A DNA stretch of 64,000 nucleotides from Erythrobacter sp. BLCC-B19 (GTDB lineage: Bacteria; Pseudomonadota; Alphaproteobacteria; Sphingomonadales; Sphingomonadaceae): positions 3,432,001 to 3,496,000 of the forward strand of contig NZ_CP117516.1 of the NCBI RefSeq assembly GCF_028621955.1. The letters run 5' to 3'. The first letter of the stretch is position 1; each line of letters opens with the position of its first letter. The notes beneath the pieces are model-generated. The model worked only from the letters and a program-made list of their open reading frames with translations, made no database searches and was not told where the DNA came from. The translations under genes were made by a program, and so were the position numbers. Positions 51,773 to 61,570 of this stretch are shown one piece after another.

Positions 51773-53097
51773 AGCACCAGCCCCTTCAGCGAATTCGGCC
51801 CCGCCTCAGCCAGTTCCACCTCGACCAGATCGCCGATGGCGTAATCGCCCCCGAAATGCACGCTCTGGAGCCAGGGCGACTTGCCGAGCCACTGGCCGGG
51901 GTGCCGCCCGGTGCGCTCGACCAGCACTTCGCAGCGCTTGCCGACGCTCGCCTGATTGAAGGCAAGCTGGTGGTGGCCGATGCGCTGCTGCAAGCGCTGG
52001 AGGCGCTCGTCCATGACCTCAGGGGCAATCTGCCCGTCCATCGTCGCGGCAGGGGTGCCCGGGCGCGGCGAATACTTGAAGCTGAAGCACGCGGCGTAGC
52101 GGACTTCATCGACGATGCTCAGCGTATCTTCGAATTCGGCCTCGGTCTCGCCCGGGAAGCCGACGATGAAGTCGCCCGACAGCGCAATATCGGGGCGCAC
52201 AGCGCGGAAGCGCTCGATCAGCATGAGGTAGCTTTCCGCCGTATGCTGGCGGTTCATGGCCTTGAGGATGCGGTCGCTCCCGGCCTGCACGGGCAAGTGC
52301 AGATAGGGCATCAGCTTGGCGACCTCGCCATGCGCGGCGATCAGATCGTCGTCCATGTCGTTGGGGTGGCTGGTGGTGTAGCGGATGCGCGCGAGGCCAT
52401 CGATCCCCGCCAGCACCCGGATCAGCCCGCCCAGCCCCACGCGGCGGCCCTTGTCGTCCTCGCCCGCCCAGGCGTTGACGTTCTGGCCCAGCAGCGTGAT
52501 CTCCTTCGCGCCCGCCTCGACCAGCTTGTGCGCCTCGGCCACAAGGTGCGCGAAGGGCCGCGAGATTTCCGCGCCGCGGGTATAGGGCACCACGCAATAG
52601 GTGCAGAACTTGTCGCAGCCTTCCTGCACGGTGAGGAACGCGCTCGGGCCCCGCTTCTGGCGCGCGGGGAGCGCGTCGAACTTGGCGATGGCCGGCATAT
52701 CGGTATCGGTTGCGCGCTCGCCGTTCGCCGCCTTGTCGAGCATCTCGGGCAGGCGGTGATAGGCCTGCGGGCCGACCACGATGGAGACAGCAGGCGCGCG
52801 CGCCATGATCTCCTCGCCCTCGGCCTGCGCGACGCAGCCTGCGACGGCGATCAGCGGCTTCTTCCCCGCCTCCTCGCCCGCCTTCACCAGACGGCCGATG
52901 TCCGAATAGACCTTCTCGGCGGCCTTTTCGCGGATGTGGCAGGTGTTGAGGATGACGAGATCGGCCTCCTCGCCTTCCGCCGCAGGGGTGATGCCGCGCT
53001 CGCTGAGCAGCTCGCCCATGCGCTCGCCATCATAGACGTTCATCTGGCAGCCGAAGCTCTTGACGCGGTAGGTCTGGGGGGGCGTAGAGGGTTTCAT
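51769..53097 (-). CDS. miaB: tRNA-2-methylthio-N6-dimethylallyladenosine synthase MiaB
   Basis: 442-residue radical-SAM methylthiotransferase modifying A37 of tRNAs. The UPF0004 domain ligands are C17, C53 and C88; the radical-SAM cluster is C161-x3-C165-x2-C168 (CDKFCTYC); a TRAM domain forms the C terminus (about 380-440). ATG 53097 (MKPSTPPQ) begins the family homology; the 136 codons of open frame upstream are spurious. It normally precedes phoH directly; here two plus-strand genes intervene. Confidence 0.95.
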   Translation of the reverse strand: MKPSTPPQTYRVKSFGCQMNVYDGERMGELLSERGITPAAEGEEADLVILNTCHIREKAAEKVYSDIGRLVKAGEEAGKKPLIAVAGCVAQAEGEEIMARAPAVSIVVGPQAYHRLPEMLDKAANGERATDTDMPAIAKFDALPARQKRGPSAFLTVQEGCDKFCTYCVVPYTRGAEISRPFAHLVAEAHKLVEAGAKEITLLGQNVNAWAGEDDKGRRVGLGGLIRVLAGIDGLARIRYTTSHPNDMDDDLIAAHGEVAKLMPYLHLPVQAGSDRILKAMNRQHTAESYLMLIERFRAVRPDIALSGDFIVGFPGETEAEFEDTLSIVDEVRYAACFSFKYSPRPGTPAATMDGQIAPEVMDERLQRLQQRIGHHQLAFNQASVGKRCEVLVERTGRHPGQWLGKSPWLQSVHFGGDYAIGDLVEVELAEAGPNSLKGLVL

Positions 53098-53158
53098 GAT
53101 CGGGCCGCGCTGTAGCGCCAAGCGTCCGCCCTGCCAAGGCAAGCGCGCGGTTGCGCCG

Positions 53159-54100
53159 CTAATTGCCCTTCCTGGGCTTCTCGGACTTTTTCTCTTCGCG
53201 CGCGACATGGACACAGGGGACCTTCTGGCGGGTCTGGACGCCGGGGTGCGGCTTGTCCTCAGGCCCGCATTCCACCATCGGCTTGGGCACCTTGTTGGCC
53301 TTGACCACCGCGAGCGCATCCGTGCTGCCATAGGCCGCGATCCACGCGATGCAGTCCGCCAGCGGGCGCACCTTGTGCTTGGCGAGGGTGTTCTTCTGCG
53401 GGCCGCAATTGACGGTGTAGACGTCGGCGGCCGGATCGGCGTCGAAGCGCGCGAACCGTCGCAGCACCTCGCCCCTTTCGTTGAACACCATGCGCTGCAC
53501 ATCATTGGTCATCGCATCGCCTTCATAGAAGGGCGAGGTGTTGAACATATAGGCGCGCACTTCGGGGTACTTCACCGAAATCTCGGTCGCCAGCGCCCCG
53601 CCCAGCGAATGGCCGGTGACGATCCACGGCACATCATTGCCGAGCCGCGCCCGCTCGGCATCGAAATAGCGCATGGCGATTTCGATCTGGTCGCTGCGCA
53701 AGGTGCCGTAGAAGATGTCGGTCAGCCCGTCGAAATCGGTGCCGCGAAAGGCGAGAATCCGGGCGATCGGCTTGCGGCCCTCGGTGTTCGCGCTGCCGGG
53801 TTCGAATTGCGCAAACAGCTGGTAATCGAAACCCTTCTTGGCGTCTTCCGGGGCAATATCCAGCCGGGCGATGGGTTCGAGCAGCGGGCCATCATCGGCA
53901 AAGGTGTCGCTGTCGCCAACGTAGGCATTGGTCGCCGCGACCGCATAGGGCCACGCCTCCAGCGCCGCCTCGCGCACGAAGCCGCACCATCCCCCCGGCT
54001 CGAACCGGCAGGGCGAGCGCGACTGCGAGATATCGGGATAGGTGACGCAGCCCGACAGCAGCAATGCTCCCAGCATCGCTGCTGCCACGCGCATGGTCAT
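53159..54100 (-). CDS. Lipase class 3-like lipoprotein
   Basis: 313-residue alpha/beta hydrolase. The N terminus carries a lipobox (LLLSGC, lipid-modified C18), so the protein is membrane-anchored. The nucleophile elbow GHSLGG places S165, preceded by [11 protein letters not shown], which resembles the oxyanion region of fungal-type class 3 lipases. Catalytic Asp and His are expected near 230-290. The C terminus is lysine-rich. It starts 17 bases after the stop of the isomerase gene on the same strand. The substrate is unknown: an esterase, lipase or phospholipase are all possible. Confidence 0.82.
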   Translation of the reverse strand: MTMRVAAAMLGALLLSGCVTYPDISQSRSPCRFEPGGWCGFVREAALEAWPYAVAATNAYVGDSDTFADDGPLLEPIARLDIAPEDAKKGFDYQLFAQFEPGSANTEGRKPIARILAFRGTDFDGLTDIFYGTLRSDQIEIAMRYFDAERARLGNDVPWIVTGHSLGGALATEISVKYPEVRAYMFNTSPFYEGDAMTNDVQRMVFNERGEVLRRFARFDADPAADVYTVNCGPQKNTLAKHKVRPLADCIAWIAAYGSTDALAVVKANKVPKPMVECGPEDKPHPGVQTRQKVPCVHVAREEKKSEKPRKGN

Positions 54101-54117
54101 GGCCCGTGCCGCTCGGC

Positions 54118-54579
54118 TCAGGCGACTGTCGCCTTGATGATCTTGCCCGGATTGCGCGGCGGTTCGCCCTTGGGGAGCGCGTGGACGTGTTCCATCCCGC
54201 TCTCGACCTTGCCCCACACGGTGTACTGCTTGTCGAGGAAGCGCGCGTCGTCGATGCAGATGAAGAACTGCGAATTGGCGCTGTCCGGGTGGCCGGCGCG
54301 GGCCATCGAGCAGGTGCCTTCGACGTGGGGTTCGGCGTTGAATTCGGCCTTGAGGTCGGGCTTGTCGCTGCCGCCCATGCCGGTGCCGGTCGGATCGCCG
54401 CCCTGCGCCATGAAGCGATCGATCACGCGGTGGAAGATCACCCCGTCATAGAAGCCTTCGCTCGCCAGTTCGGTGATGCGCGCGACGTGGCCGGGGGCAA
54501 GGTCGGGGCGCAGCTTGATCACGACGTCCTTGGGTTCGCCATCGCCGGTGTCGAGGGTGAAGGTGAGGGTTTCGGCCAT
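54118..54579 (-). CDS. Cyclophilin-type peptidyl-prolyl cis-trans isomerase
   Basis: 153-residue single-domain cyclophilin without a signal peptide, hence cytoplasmic. FHRVIDRFMAQGGDPTGTGMGG (about 49-70) and ANSQFFICIDDARFLDKQYTVWGKV are diagnostic; the catalytic arginine is R51. ATG 54579 (MAETLTFT) gives the standard length. The long open frame continuing upstream is antisense to mgtE and not coding. Confidence 0.94.
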   Translation of the reverse strand: MAETLTFTLDTGDGEPKDVVIKLRPDLAPGHVARITELASEGFYDGVIFHRVIDRFMAQGGDPTGTGMGGSDKPDLKAEFNAEPHVEGTCSMARAGHPDSANSQFFICIDDARFLDKQYTVWGKVESGMEHVHALPKGEPPRNPGKIIKATVA

Positions 54580-54681
54580 TTTCGGGTTCTCCTGCGTGAA
54601 TTTGCCCGCGCTTTTAGCAGCCAATCCGCCCCTGTCACCCTCTGCCCTTGCTTTTGCGCCCTCCCCGCCTAAACCGCCTGC

Positions 54682-56130
54682 ATGGCCGACGATCTGACCC
54701 CTGATGACGATCTGCTGATCGCCGATAGCGGTGAGGTTGAAGTGCGCCCGGACGACCGGGTGGACGATGAACGCCATGACGAGGAAAACCGCCTCAAGCC
54801 CAGCTTCGTCAGCGCCGTGCACGATGCGCTTGAAGCAGGCGACAAGGGCGCGGTCTATGATCTGGTCGAGCCGCTCCACGCGGCCGACATCGCCGACCTG
54901 ATCGAACTGCTCGAACGTTCCGAGCGCGCAGTGCTTGCCCGCACGATCACCGATCTGATGACCAGCGACGTGATCGCGGAACTCAACGATTACGTGCGCG
55001 AAGACCTGATGGAAGCCCTGCCCGCGCAGGCGGTCGCCACCATCGCCGAACAGCTCGACACCGACGATGCGGTGCAGTTGATCGAGGATCTGGACGAGGC
55101 CGATCAGCGCGCGGTCATCGCCGAGCTCGAGCCGGAAACGCGCGAGGCGGTCTCCTCCGCGCTCGCCTACCCCGAGGAGACCGCCGGACGACTGATGAGC
55201 CGGCACTTCGTGGCGGTGCCCGAACATCTCACCGTCGGCGACCTCATCGATTACCTGCGCGAAGACGGCGATCTCGAGCATGACTTCTTCGAAGTCTTCG
55301 TGATCGACGAGCGGCACCATCCGGTCGGCACCTGCGCGCTTTCGTGGATTCTCACCACGCCGCGCAGCGTCAAGCTGACCGACGTGATGAAGCGCGACCA
55401 GACCCTGATTCCCGTCACGATGGATCAGGAAGAAGCCGCACTGATGTTCCAGAAATACGCGCTGATCTCGGCCGCGGTGGTGGATGAAAGCGGGCGGCTG
55501 GTCGGGCAGATGACGGTCGACGACATCGTCCACATCATCTCCGAAGAGGCGGGCGAAGACGCGCTGCTGCTGTCAGGGGCAGGCGATGGCGACATTAACG
55601 AGCCGATCCGCGAGGCCTATACCGCGCGCGTGCGCTGGCTGATCGCCAATCTCGGGACGGCGGTGGTCGCCTCCTCGATCATCGCCTTCTTCGGCGCGGC
55701 GATCGAGCAGCTGGTGGCGCTCGCGGTGCTCATGCCGATTGTTGCAAGCATCGGCGGCAATGCGGGGACGCAGACCATGGCCGTGGCGGTGCGCGCGATC
55801 GCGACCAACCAGCTGACCCGTTCCAACACGCGGCGCATCCTGTGGCGCGAGTTTCGGGTGGCGCTGCTCAACGGCGGCACCATTGCAGCGCTGATCGGGC
55901 TGGCGGCGGGCCTGCTGTTCACCCCGATGATGGGCGTGGTGATCGCGCTCGCCATGATCATCAACATCGCGATTGCAGGCCTCGCCGGCGTGCTGGTGCC
56001 AGTGATCTTCGAGCGGCTCGATCAGGACCCGGCGGTCGCCTCCTCGGTGTTCGTCACGATGATTACCGATTCGATGGGCTTCTTTGCCTTCTTAGGTTTG
56101 GCAGTGGCGCTGGGTCTGGCCACCTTCTAG
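54682..56130 (+). CDS. mgtE: Magnesium transporter MgtE
   Basis: 482-residue Mg2+ channel/transporter. Acidic N terminus; MgtE-N superhelical domain (about 50-160); two CBS domains (about 165-290, with GRLMSRHFVAVPE and GQMTVDDIVHII) that gate the channel on Mg2+; and five C-terminal transmembrane helices starting near 320, with SIGGNAGTQTMAVAVRA, the pore motif. Full length and typical. Function is close to certain from the architecture. Confidence 0.95.
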   Translation: MADDLTPDDDLLIADSGEVEVRPDDRVDDERHDEENRLKPSFVSAVHDALEAGDKGAVYDLVEPLHAADIADLIELLERSERAVLARTITDLMTSDVIAELNDYVREDLMEALPAQAVATIAEQLDTDDAVQLIEDLDEADQRAVIAELEPETREAVSSALAYPEETAGRLMSRHFVAVPEHLTVGDLIDYLREDGDLEHDFFEVFVIDERHHPVGTCALSWILTTPRSVKLTDVMKRDQTLIPVTMDQEEAALMFQKYALISAAVVDESGRLVGQMTVDDIVHIISEEAGEDALLLSGAGDGDINEPIREAYTARVRWLIANLGTAVVASSIIAFFGAAIEQLVALAVLMPIVASIGGNAGTQTMAVAVRAIATNQLTRSNTRRILWREFRVALLNGGTIAALIGLAAGLLFTPMMGVVIALAMIINIAIAGLAGVLVPVIFERLDQDPAVASSVFVTMITDSMGFFAFLGLAVALGLATF

Positions 56131-56158
56131 CCTCCTCCCAAACACAAGGGAGAGAGTG

Positions 56159-56917
56159 ATGGCAGGACGGGTGAGCGGCAAGGTGGTGCTGCTGACGGGC
56201 GGCGCGATGGGTCTGGGCAAGGCGGCGGCGAAGGCGCTGCTGGCCGAAGGAGCCACCGTCATCATCACCGATATCGACGAGGCCGCAGGCCGCGCCACGG
56301 CAGCCGAACTGGGCTGCGGCTACATCCATCAGGACGTGACCGACTGGGCGCGCTGGCAGGCGGTGATCGCCGAGGTCGAGGCCAGTCACGGGCGGCTCGA
56401 TGTGCTGGTGAACAACGCCGCGATCACCGTCTTCGGCTCCATCGCCGACATCAGCCCGGAGGACTTCCGCCGCTGCTACACCGTCGATGTCGATTCGATC
56501 TTCATGGGCTGCAAGGCGGCGATCCCCTTGATGGCGAAAGGCGGCGGGGGTTCGATCGTCAACTTCTCGTCTGCGGCGGGCAACAAGCCTTCGCCCGACC
56601 TTGCCGCCTACAACTCGGCCAAGGCCGCGGTGGTGACGCTGACCAAGTCCATCGCGCTCTATTGTGCGCGCGAGAAGAACGGCGTGCGGGTCAATTCCGT
56701 GCAGCCGGGCACGATCCTCACGCCCAATGTCGAAAGCGTCATCGCGGGCACCCCCGATCCCGACGCCACCCGCGCGGCCTTCAGCATCGCCCAGCCCATC
56801 GGGCGCATGGGCGAGGTCGAGGATATTGCGCATCTGGTGGTCTATCTCGCCAGCGACGAGAGCAAGTTTGCCACCGGCGCGCCCTTCATTGTGGACGGCG
56901 GCCTCTCCATCGCTTGA
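56159..56917 (+). CDS. SDR-family oxidoreductase
   Basis: 252-residue short-chain dehydrogenase. Cofactor motif TGGAMGLG (13-20), NNAA (85-88), catalytic S138, Y151 and K155, and a C-terminal FIVDGGLSIA. The D at the end of the second strand (TDID) favours NAD(H). AAGGGAGAG lies about six bases before ATG 56159; the annotated frame could also open with the adjacent GTG. No pathway partner is obvious; alcohol or 3-hydroxyacyl substrates are possible. Confidence 0.9.
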   Translation: MAGRVSGKVVLLTGGAMGLGKAAAKALLAEGATVIITDIDEAAGRATAAELGCGYIHQDVTDWARWQAVIAEVEASHGRLDVLVNNAAITVFGSIADISPEDFRRCYTVDVDSIFMGCKAAIPLMAKGGGGSIVNFSSAAGNKPSPDLAAYNSAKAAVVTLTKSIALYCAREKNGVRVNSVQPGTILTPNVESVIAGTPDPDATRAAFSIAQPIGRMGEVEDIAHLVVYLASDESKFATGAPFIVDGGLSIA

Positions 56918-56947
56918 TCGCGGGGCGCATTGCCCCACATTGGTGCC

Positions 56948-57340
56948 ATGCCTCTCCACCTCACCAAGATCGCCTTCGGGGCGAAGTCCTATGCGCATCT
57001 CGAAAGCTGGTATCGGGGGCGCGGGGCGATTGCGCTGACCACCCGCAACCGCCCGACCCGGCACGAGGAATGCGTCGGCGGATCGCTCTACTGGATCATC
57101 AACCACGCGATTGTGGCGCGCTCGCCCATTCTCGGCTTCGAGAAGACCGAGGACGGGCGCTGGGACATTGTGCTGGAGCCCAAGTTGATCCGCGTCCACA
57201 CCCAGCCCAAGCGCGCGCATCAGGGCTGGCGTTATCTCACCGAGGACAAAGCCCCACGCGATGTGGCCGAGGGCGAGGATATCGGCGACGCGCTGCCGGG
57301 CAAGCTTGCCATGAAGCTTGAGCGGCTGGGCCTGGTCTGA
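56948..57340 (+). CDS. DUF1489 family protein
   Basis: 130-residue cytoplasmic protein of the alphaproteobacterial DUF1489 family: LHLTKIAFGAKSYAHLESW at the start, GGSLYWIINHAIVARSPILGF in the centre and KRAHQGWRYL near the end. Function unknown. It follows the SDR gene by about 30 bases and precedes a sensor kinase gene. Confidence 0.85.
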   Translation: MPLHLTKIAFGAKSYAHLESWYRGRGAIALTTRNRPTRHEECVGGSLYWIINHAIVARSPILGFEKTEDGRWDIVLEPKLIRVHTQPKRAHQGWRYLTEDKAPRDVAEGEDIGDALPGKLAMKLERLGLV

Positions 57341-57430
57341 CGCGCCCATCCCCTGTTCCGGGGGGCGCGCGCCGCGCTGCGGGATGCTAATTCCGGTTGC
57401 CATGGGGCACCATCGCGCAACACATAGGCC

Positions 57431-59356
57431 ATGATCGAAAATGGCCGCCTGACCACGCCTGCCGCGCGCCTTGTGGTGCTGGTGCTGGCGGGCGTCGTGC
57501 TGGCAGGCGGACTGCTGGCGGCGATGCTGCAACCGGCACAGCCGCCCTATTGGACGCTCGCCAATCTGCGCCCGCTGGCTGATCTGCCTGCGGGCTTCTG
57601 GGTATCGTGGGCAGTGGGGCTTGGGGCGTGGCTGGTCTCAGCCTGGGTCTTCGCGCTGCGCCCGCAAGACTGCGCGATCCGGCTGTTCGCGCTGTCGGGC
57701 GCGATGACGCTGGCCTTCACCTTCGCTGGCAGTTTCTCCGCGCTTGCCCTGCCCTTGGGCGAGGCTGCGCTTGTCGCGGCTGCCCGGATCAACGCCGCGG
57801 GCGCATCGGGCTTCGGCATCGCGATCATCGCGCTGTTTGCGACCTACCCTGCGCCGCTTCCCGGTGCCCGGCTCCTTCAGGCAGCCGCGCTGCTCGGGTT
57901 CGGCGGCTGGACGCTCGCGATCCTCGTCGGCCCGCCCGAAGGGCTGGGCGCGGTGCAGGCGATCACCTTCTTCGAAATGGTCGCGATCCTCGCGCTGGCC
58001 CTCGCCCAGGCGGTGCGCCCGTGGCGCGATCCGGGCAAGCGGGCCATCGCCGTGTGGCTGGGGCTGTCGGTGCTGATCGGTGCGGGGCCGTTCATCGGGC
58101 TGGTCGCAACCCCGCTGACCTTCGGCTTCGACGCGCTGATGGACGAGAACCTCGCCTTTGCCTCGTTCCTGCTGTTCTACATCGGCATCGCCATCGGGCT
58201 GATGCGCTATCGCCTGTTCGACCTTGGCACCTGGGCTTACGGCCTGCTGTTCTATGCGCTGGCGGGCGCGGGGCTGATGCTGTTCGACCTCGCGCTGATC
58301 AGCGTGCTCGCCGTCTCGCCCGCGACCGCCTTTGCCGCGACATTGGGGCTGGTGGCGGTCAGCTGGCTGCCCTTGCGCGACTGGGTGTGGAGCCGGGTCA
58401 TGCGCCGCCGTCAGGTCGACGAGGCCGCGATCTTTGCCGGCGTGGCGCAGGCGGTGTTGATGCCCACGCCCGAAGCCCGCGCCGCCGCATGGCGCGCGCT
58501 GGTGGCGGACATCTTCTCCCCGCTCGACTTGGCCGAGGGCGAGGCACAGCTTGCCGCCGTGCGGCTGGGAGAGGATGGCAAGCAGCTCGACCTGCCCCCC
58601 GCGCTCGGCGCGCCCGCGCTGGCGCTGCGCTTCAAGCAGAAGGGCCAGGCGCTGTTCACCCGCCGCGACGAGGCGCTTGCGCAGCAGCTCGTCAGCCTTG
58701 CCGAACTGGTCGAGAGCAGCCGCTCGGCCTATGATCAGGGGGTCAATCAGGAACGCCTCAGGATCGCGCGCGACATCCACGACAATATCGGCGCGCAGCT
58801 GATGCAGGCGCTCCATTCGGACGAGGCGGGCCGCAAGGACGCGATGATCCGCAACACGCTCGCTGACCTGCGCGAGATCATCAACAATTCGCAAGGGGCC
58901 GAATTGCCGCTCGAAGCGCTGCTCGCAGACCTGCGTGCCGAAGCGGGCGAGCGGCTGGAGGCGCACGGGATTGTGCTTGATTGGGAAGGCGAGGTTCCCG
59001 AAGGTCTCAGCCTCTCCAAGCCCGAGGTGCATTCGCTGCGCTCGGCGATCCGTGAGGCGACCAGCAATGTGATCAAGCATTCGGGCGCGGGGTGGATGCG
59101 GATAGCGGTCAGCGTCGATGGCGCCGCCATCGCGCTCGCGATCAGCGACGATGGCTGCGGCTTTGCCGACACGGCCTGTGCCAGCGGCGGCGGCAGCGGG
59201 CATGGCATCGCCAATATGCGCACGCGGTTTGTCAGCATGGGCGGGGAATTCGCCATTGCCTCGCACGGGGCCGGCACCGCGATCACCGCGCGCCTGCCGC
59301 TCGGCCGCGCCAGCGCCGCACCCGTGCGCGGGCGGCCGCGGATGGTGGGCACATGA
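57431..59356 (+). CDS. NarL-type sensor histidine kinase with integral membrane sensor
   Basis: 641-residue kinase. The first ~320 residues contain about eight hydrophobic helices (a membrane-embedded sensor, no large periplasmic loop), followed by a linker and a HisKA_3 dimerisation domain whose phospho-accepting histidine is H450 in ERLRIARDIHDNIG. The HATPase domain (about 535-635) has ATSNVIKHSGA, DDGCGF and GHGIANM. The ATG of the response regulator overlaps its TGA (59353-59356), defining a two-component pair. The signal is unknown. Confidence 0.9.
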   Translation: MIENGRLTTPAARLVVLVLAGVVLAGGLLAAMLQPAQPPYWTLANLRPLADLPAGFWVSWAVGLGAWLVSAWVFALRPQDCAIRLFALSGAMTLAFTFAGSFSALALPLGEAALVAAARINAAGASGFGIAIIALFATYPAPLPGARLLQAAALLGFGGWTLAILVGPPEGLGAVQAITFFEMVAILALALAQAVRPWRDPGKRAIAVWLGLSVLIGAGPFIGLVATPLTFGFDALMDENLAFASFLLFYIGIAIGLMRYRLFDLGTWAYGLLFYALAGAGLMLFDLALISVLAVSPATAFAATLGLVAVSWLPLRDWVWSRVMRRRQVDEAAIFAGVAQAVLMPTPEARAAAWRALVADIFSPLDLAEGEAQLAAVRLGEDGKQLDLPPALGAPALALRFKQKGQALFTRRDEALAQQLVSLAELVESSRSAYDQGVNQERLRIARDIHDNIGAQLMQALHSDEAGRKDAMIRNTLADLREIINNSQGAELPLEALLADLRAEAGERLEAHGIVLDWEGEVPEGLSLSKPEVHSLRSAIREATSNVIKHSGAGWMRIAVSVDGAAIALAISDDGCGFADTACASGGGSGHGIANMRTRFVSMGGEFAIASHGAGTAITARLPLGRASAAPVRGRPRMVGT

Positions 59357-60000
59357 GCATCGGGCGCGTCCTCATCCTCGAAGACCTTGCCGAGACGCGG
59401 CGCTGGCTCGCCGGGATCGTGCGCGAGGCCTTTCCGGGCTGCACCATCACCGAGGCGAGCGCGGTGCGCGAGGGGCTGGCAGCCGCGCGCGGCGGGGGGC
59501 ATGATCTGGCGCTGATCGATCTTGCCCTGCCCGACGGATCGGGCCTCGAGGTGGTGCGGATGCTGCGGCGGCACGACCCGGAAGCGCTGGTGGTGGTCGC
59601 AACCGTGATGGGCGACGATGCCTCGATCATCGCCGCGATTTCCGCCGGCGCGCATGGCTATCTGCTGAAGGACAGCCCCGCCGATCTGTTCGTCACTCAA
59701 CTGACCCAGCTGCGCAGCGGTTACCCTGCGCTCTCGCCGTCAGTGGCGCGGCTGATGATGCAGCATTTCGCCACCACCGCCTTTGTGCCGGATGAAGACG
59801 CAGGCCTGCTGACCCCGCGCGAGGCCGAGGTGCTGTCGCTGGTGGCGCGCGGATTGCGCAATTCGGAGGTCGCCGACAAGCTGGGGCTGACCCAGCACAC
59901 GGTCGCAGGCTATATCAAGGCGATCTACGCCAAGCTCGGCATCTCCAACCGCGCCGAGGCAGCACGGCGCGCGGCGCGGCTGGGGCTGACCGAGATCTAG
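59353..60000 (+). CDS. LuxR/NarL-family response regulator
   Basis: 215-residue regulator. Receiver domain with D56 as phosphorylation site (LALIDLALPDG), switch residue T84-like in VVVATVMG and K110-like in YLLKDSPA; LuxR-type DNA-binding domain at about 150-210 (LTPREAEVLSLVARGLRNSEVADKLGLTQHTVAGYIKAIYAKL). Coupled to the kinase by a four-base overlap. Its TAG shares CTAG with the convergent FrnE-like gene. Confidence 0.93.
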   Translation: MSIGRVLILEDLAETRRWLAGIVREAFPGCTITEASAVREGLAAARGGGHDLALIDLALPDGSGLEVVRMLRRHDPEALVVVATVMGDDASIIAAISAGAHGYLLKDSPADLFVTQLTQLRSGYPALSPSVARLMMQHFATTAFVPDEDAGLLTPREAEVLSLVARGLRNSEVADKLGLTQHTVAGYIKAIYAKLGISNRAEAARRAARLGLTEI

Positions 60001-60680
60001 CCAGCCGCCGCGGTCTTCTCGGCCACCCGGCGCAGCACGTTGACGTAGGTTTCCGGCCCTTGCGCGCCGGGGATCAGGAACTTGCCGTTCACCACCATCG
60101 CCGGCACGCCCGAGATGTTCATGTCCCACGCCTGAGCCTCTTCGGCGATCACGCGGGCTTCAAGCGCGGGATCGTCCAGCGCGGCCTTGGCGGCTTCGCG
60201 GTGCAGGCCGACGGCGGCAGCGATGTCGAGCAGAACCGTCCTGTCGCCGAGATTGCGGCGCTCGTTGAAATGGGCGCGGAACAGCGCCAGCTTCAGCGCG
60301 GTCTGCACGTGCGGCCCGGCCTCTTCCAAGGCCAGTGCCAGCAGCTTGTGGCAATCGCGGGTGTTCCACATCATCGCGGGCGGAGCCTCACCCTCGCCCT
60401 CCCACGAGAGCGAAACGCCTGCCCCTTCGGCGATTGTCTTCATCTGCCCCCGGATACGCGCGCCCTCTTCGGCGGGGCGGCGATACTTGCGTTGCAGATG
60501 GGCTTCCTGCTCCTCGCCCCCGGCCGGCATATCGGGGTTGAGTTCGAACGGCCGCCAGCGGATCTCCGCCGCGATCTCGCCATCCAGCTCGCGCAGCGCC
60601 TTGGTCAGCTGGCCATAGCCGATCAGGCACCAGGGGCACATGACGTCCGACCAGATGTCGATGGTGAGGTGCCGGGTCAT
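59997..60680 (-). CDS. DsbA family protein, FrnE-like
   Basis: 227-residue thioredoxin-fold protein with the active pair C15-P-W-C18 (MCPWC) in the FrnE/2-hydroxychromene-isomerase-like branch. WRPFELNPDMP and GVPAMVVNGKFLIPGAQ, which includes the cis-proline, support this. No signal peptide, so it probably acts in the cytoplasm as a disulfide oxidoreductase. Its ATG overlaps the nudC stop. Confidence 0.88.
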   Translation of the reverse strand: MTRHLTIDIWSDVMCPWCLIGYGQLTKALRELDGEIAAEIRWRPFELNPDMPAGGEEQEAHLQRKYRRPAEEGARIRGQMKTIAEGAGVSLSWEGEGEAPPAMMWNTRDCHKLLALALEEAGPHVQTALKLALFRAHFNERRNLGDRTVLLDIAAAVGLHREAAKAALDDPALEARVIAEEAQAWDMNISGVPAMVVNGKFLIPGAQGPETYVNVLRRVAEKTAAAG

Positions 60681-61570
60681 CGATCGAGCCACCAGCACAC
60701 CAGATGATGCGCAATCGCGAAGGGACGCGGGAAATAGAGCAGGTCGGTTCCCGCCTCCCCTGCCGCGCGCGCCGCCTCCAGTTCGGCGCGGGTGAACCAG
60801 CGCGCGTCTTCGAGTTCGGTGGTGTCGATGTTGAGCGTCGGGTCGTCGGCTACGGATGTGCAGCCGATCATCAACTGGCTCGGGAAGGGCCAGGGCTGGC
60901 TGGCGATATAGCGCACATCGCGCACGCGCACGCCCGCTTCCTCGTGGATCTCGCGCGCGACCGCCTCTTCGATGGTCTCGCCCGGTTCGACGAAGCCGGC
61001 GAGCGCGGAATACATCCTGGGCGGAAAGCGCGGCTGGCGGCCAAGCAGAAGGCGGTCTTCATGCTCAACCAGCATGATCGTGACGGGATCGGTGCGCGGG
61101 AAATGATCCGCGCCGCAATTGTCGCAGTGCCGCTGCCAGCCGCCCTTCACCAGCTTAGTGGCCGAACCGCAGCGCGCGCAGAAGCGGTGGCGCGCGTGCC
61201 AATCGGCAAGGCTCCTCGCCCCGCCATAGATCGCGAGATCGGGCGGGGAGAGCTGCGTCATCAGCTGCCACGCGCGCGGCATGGCATAGGCAGGCCCTTC
61301 CGCCCCCTCGCCCGGCACCGGAGCGAAATGCGCCTTGCCGTCCAGCATCCCGAGGAACACCAGTTCCGCATCCTCGGGCACATCGGCGAGGCTGCCCCAG
61401 ACAAGCCCGCCCATCTCGTCCACGCCGGGCAGAAGGCCATCCATCAGCAGCACTCTGGCGCGCCAGTTCATCAGACCCGCGAGGGCATCATCATCCACCC
61501 GGATATGATCCGCCCGGTCGAGCGGAGAGCCTGCGAAGGCCATCCCTGCTTGCGGCACCCTTTCGTGCAT
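60677..61570 (-). CDS. nudC: NAD(H) pyrophosphatase NudC
   Basis: 297-residue Nudix hydrolase that splits NADH and removes NAD caps from RNA. Zinc ligands are C131, C134, C149 and C152; the Nudix box GFVEPGETIEEAVAREIHEEAG lies at 192-213; the NudC-specific SQPWPFPSQLM follows at about 224-234. ATG 61570 overlaps the stop of the beta-lactamase-fold gene; a GTG one codon earlier is less likely. Confidence 0.93.
   Translation of the reverse strand: MHERVPQAGMAFAGSPLDRADHIRVDDDALAGLMNWRARVLLMDGLLPGVDEMGGLVWGSLADVPEDAELVFLGMLDGKAHFAPVPGEGAEGPAYAMPRAWQLMTQLSPPDLAIYGGARSLADWHARHRFCARCGSATKLVKGGWQRHCDNCGADHFPRTDPVTIMLVEHEDRLLLGRQPRFPPRMYSALAGFVEPGETIEEAVAREIHEEAGVRVRDVRYIASQPWPFPSQLMIGCTSVADDPTLNIDTTELEDARWFTRAELEAARAAGEAGTDLLYFPRPFAIAHHLVCWWLDR

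Noticed and set aside
54580..55533. Upstream extension of the cyclophilin frame
   Set aside because: It is antisense to mgtE; the cyclophilin homology begins at the ATG at 54579.
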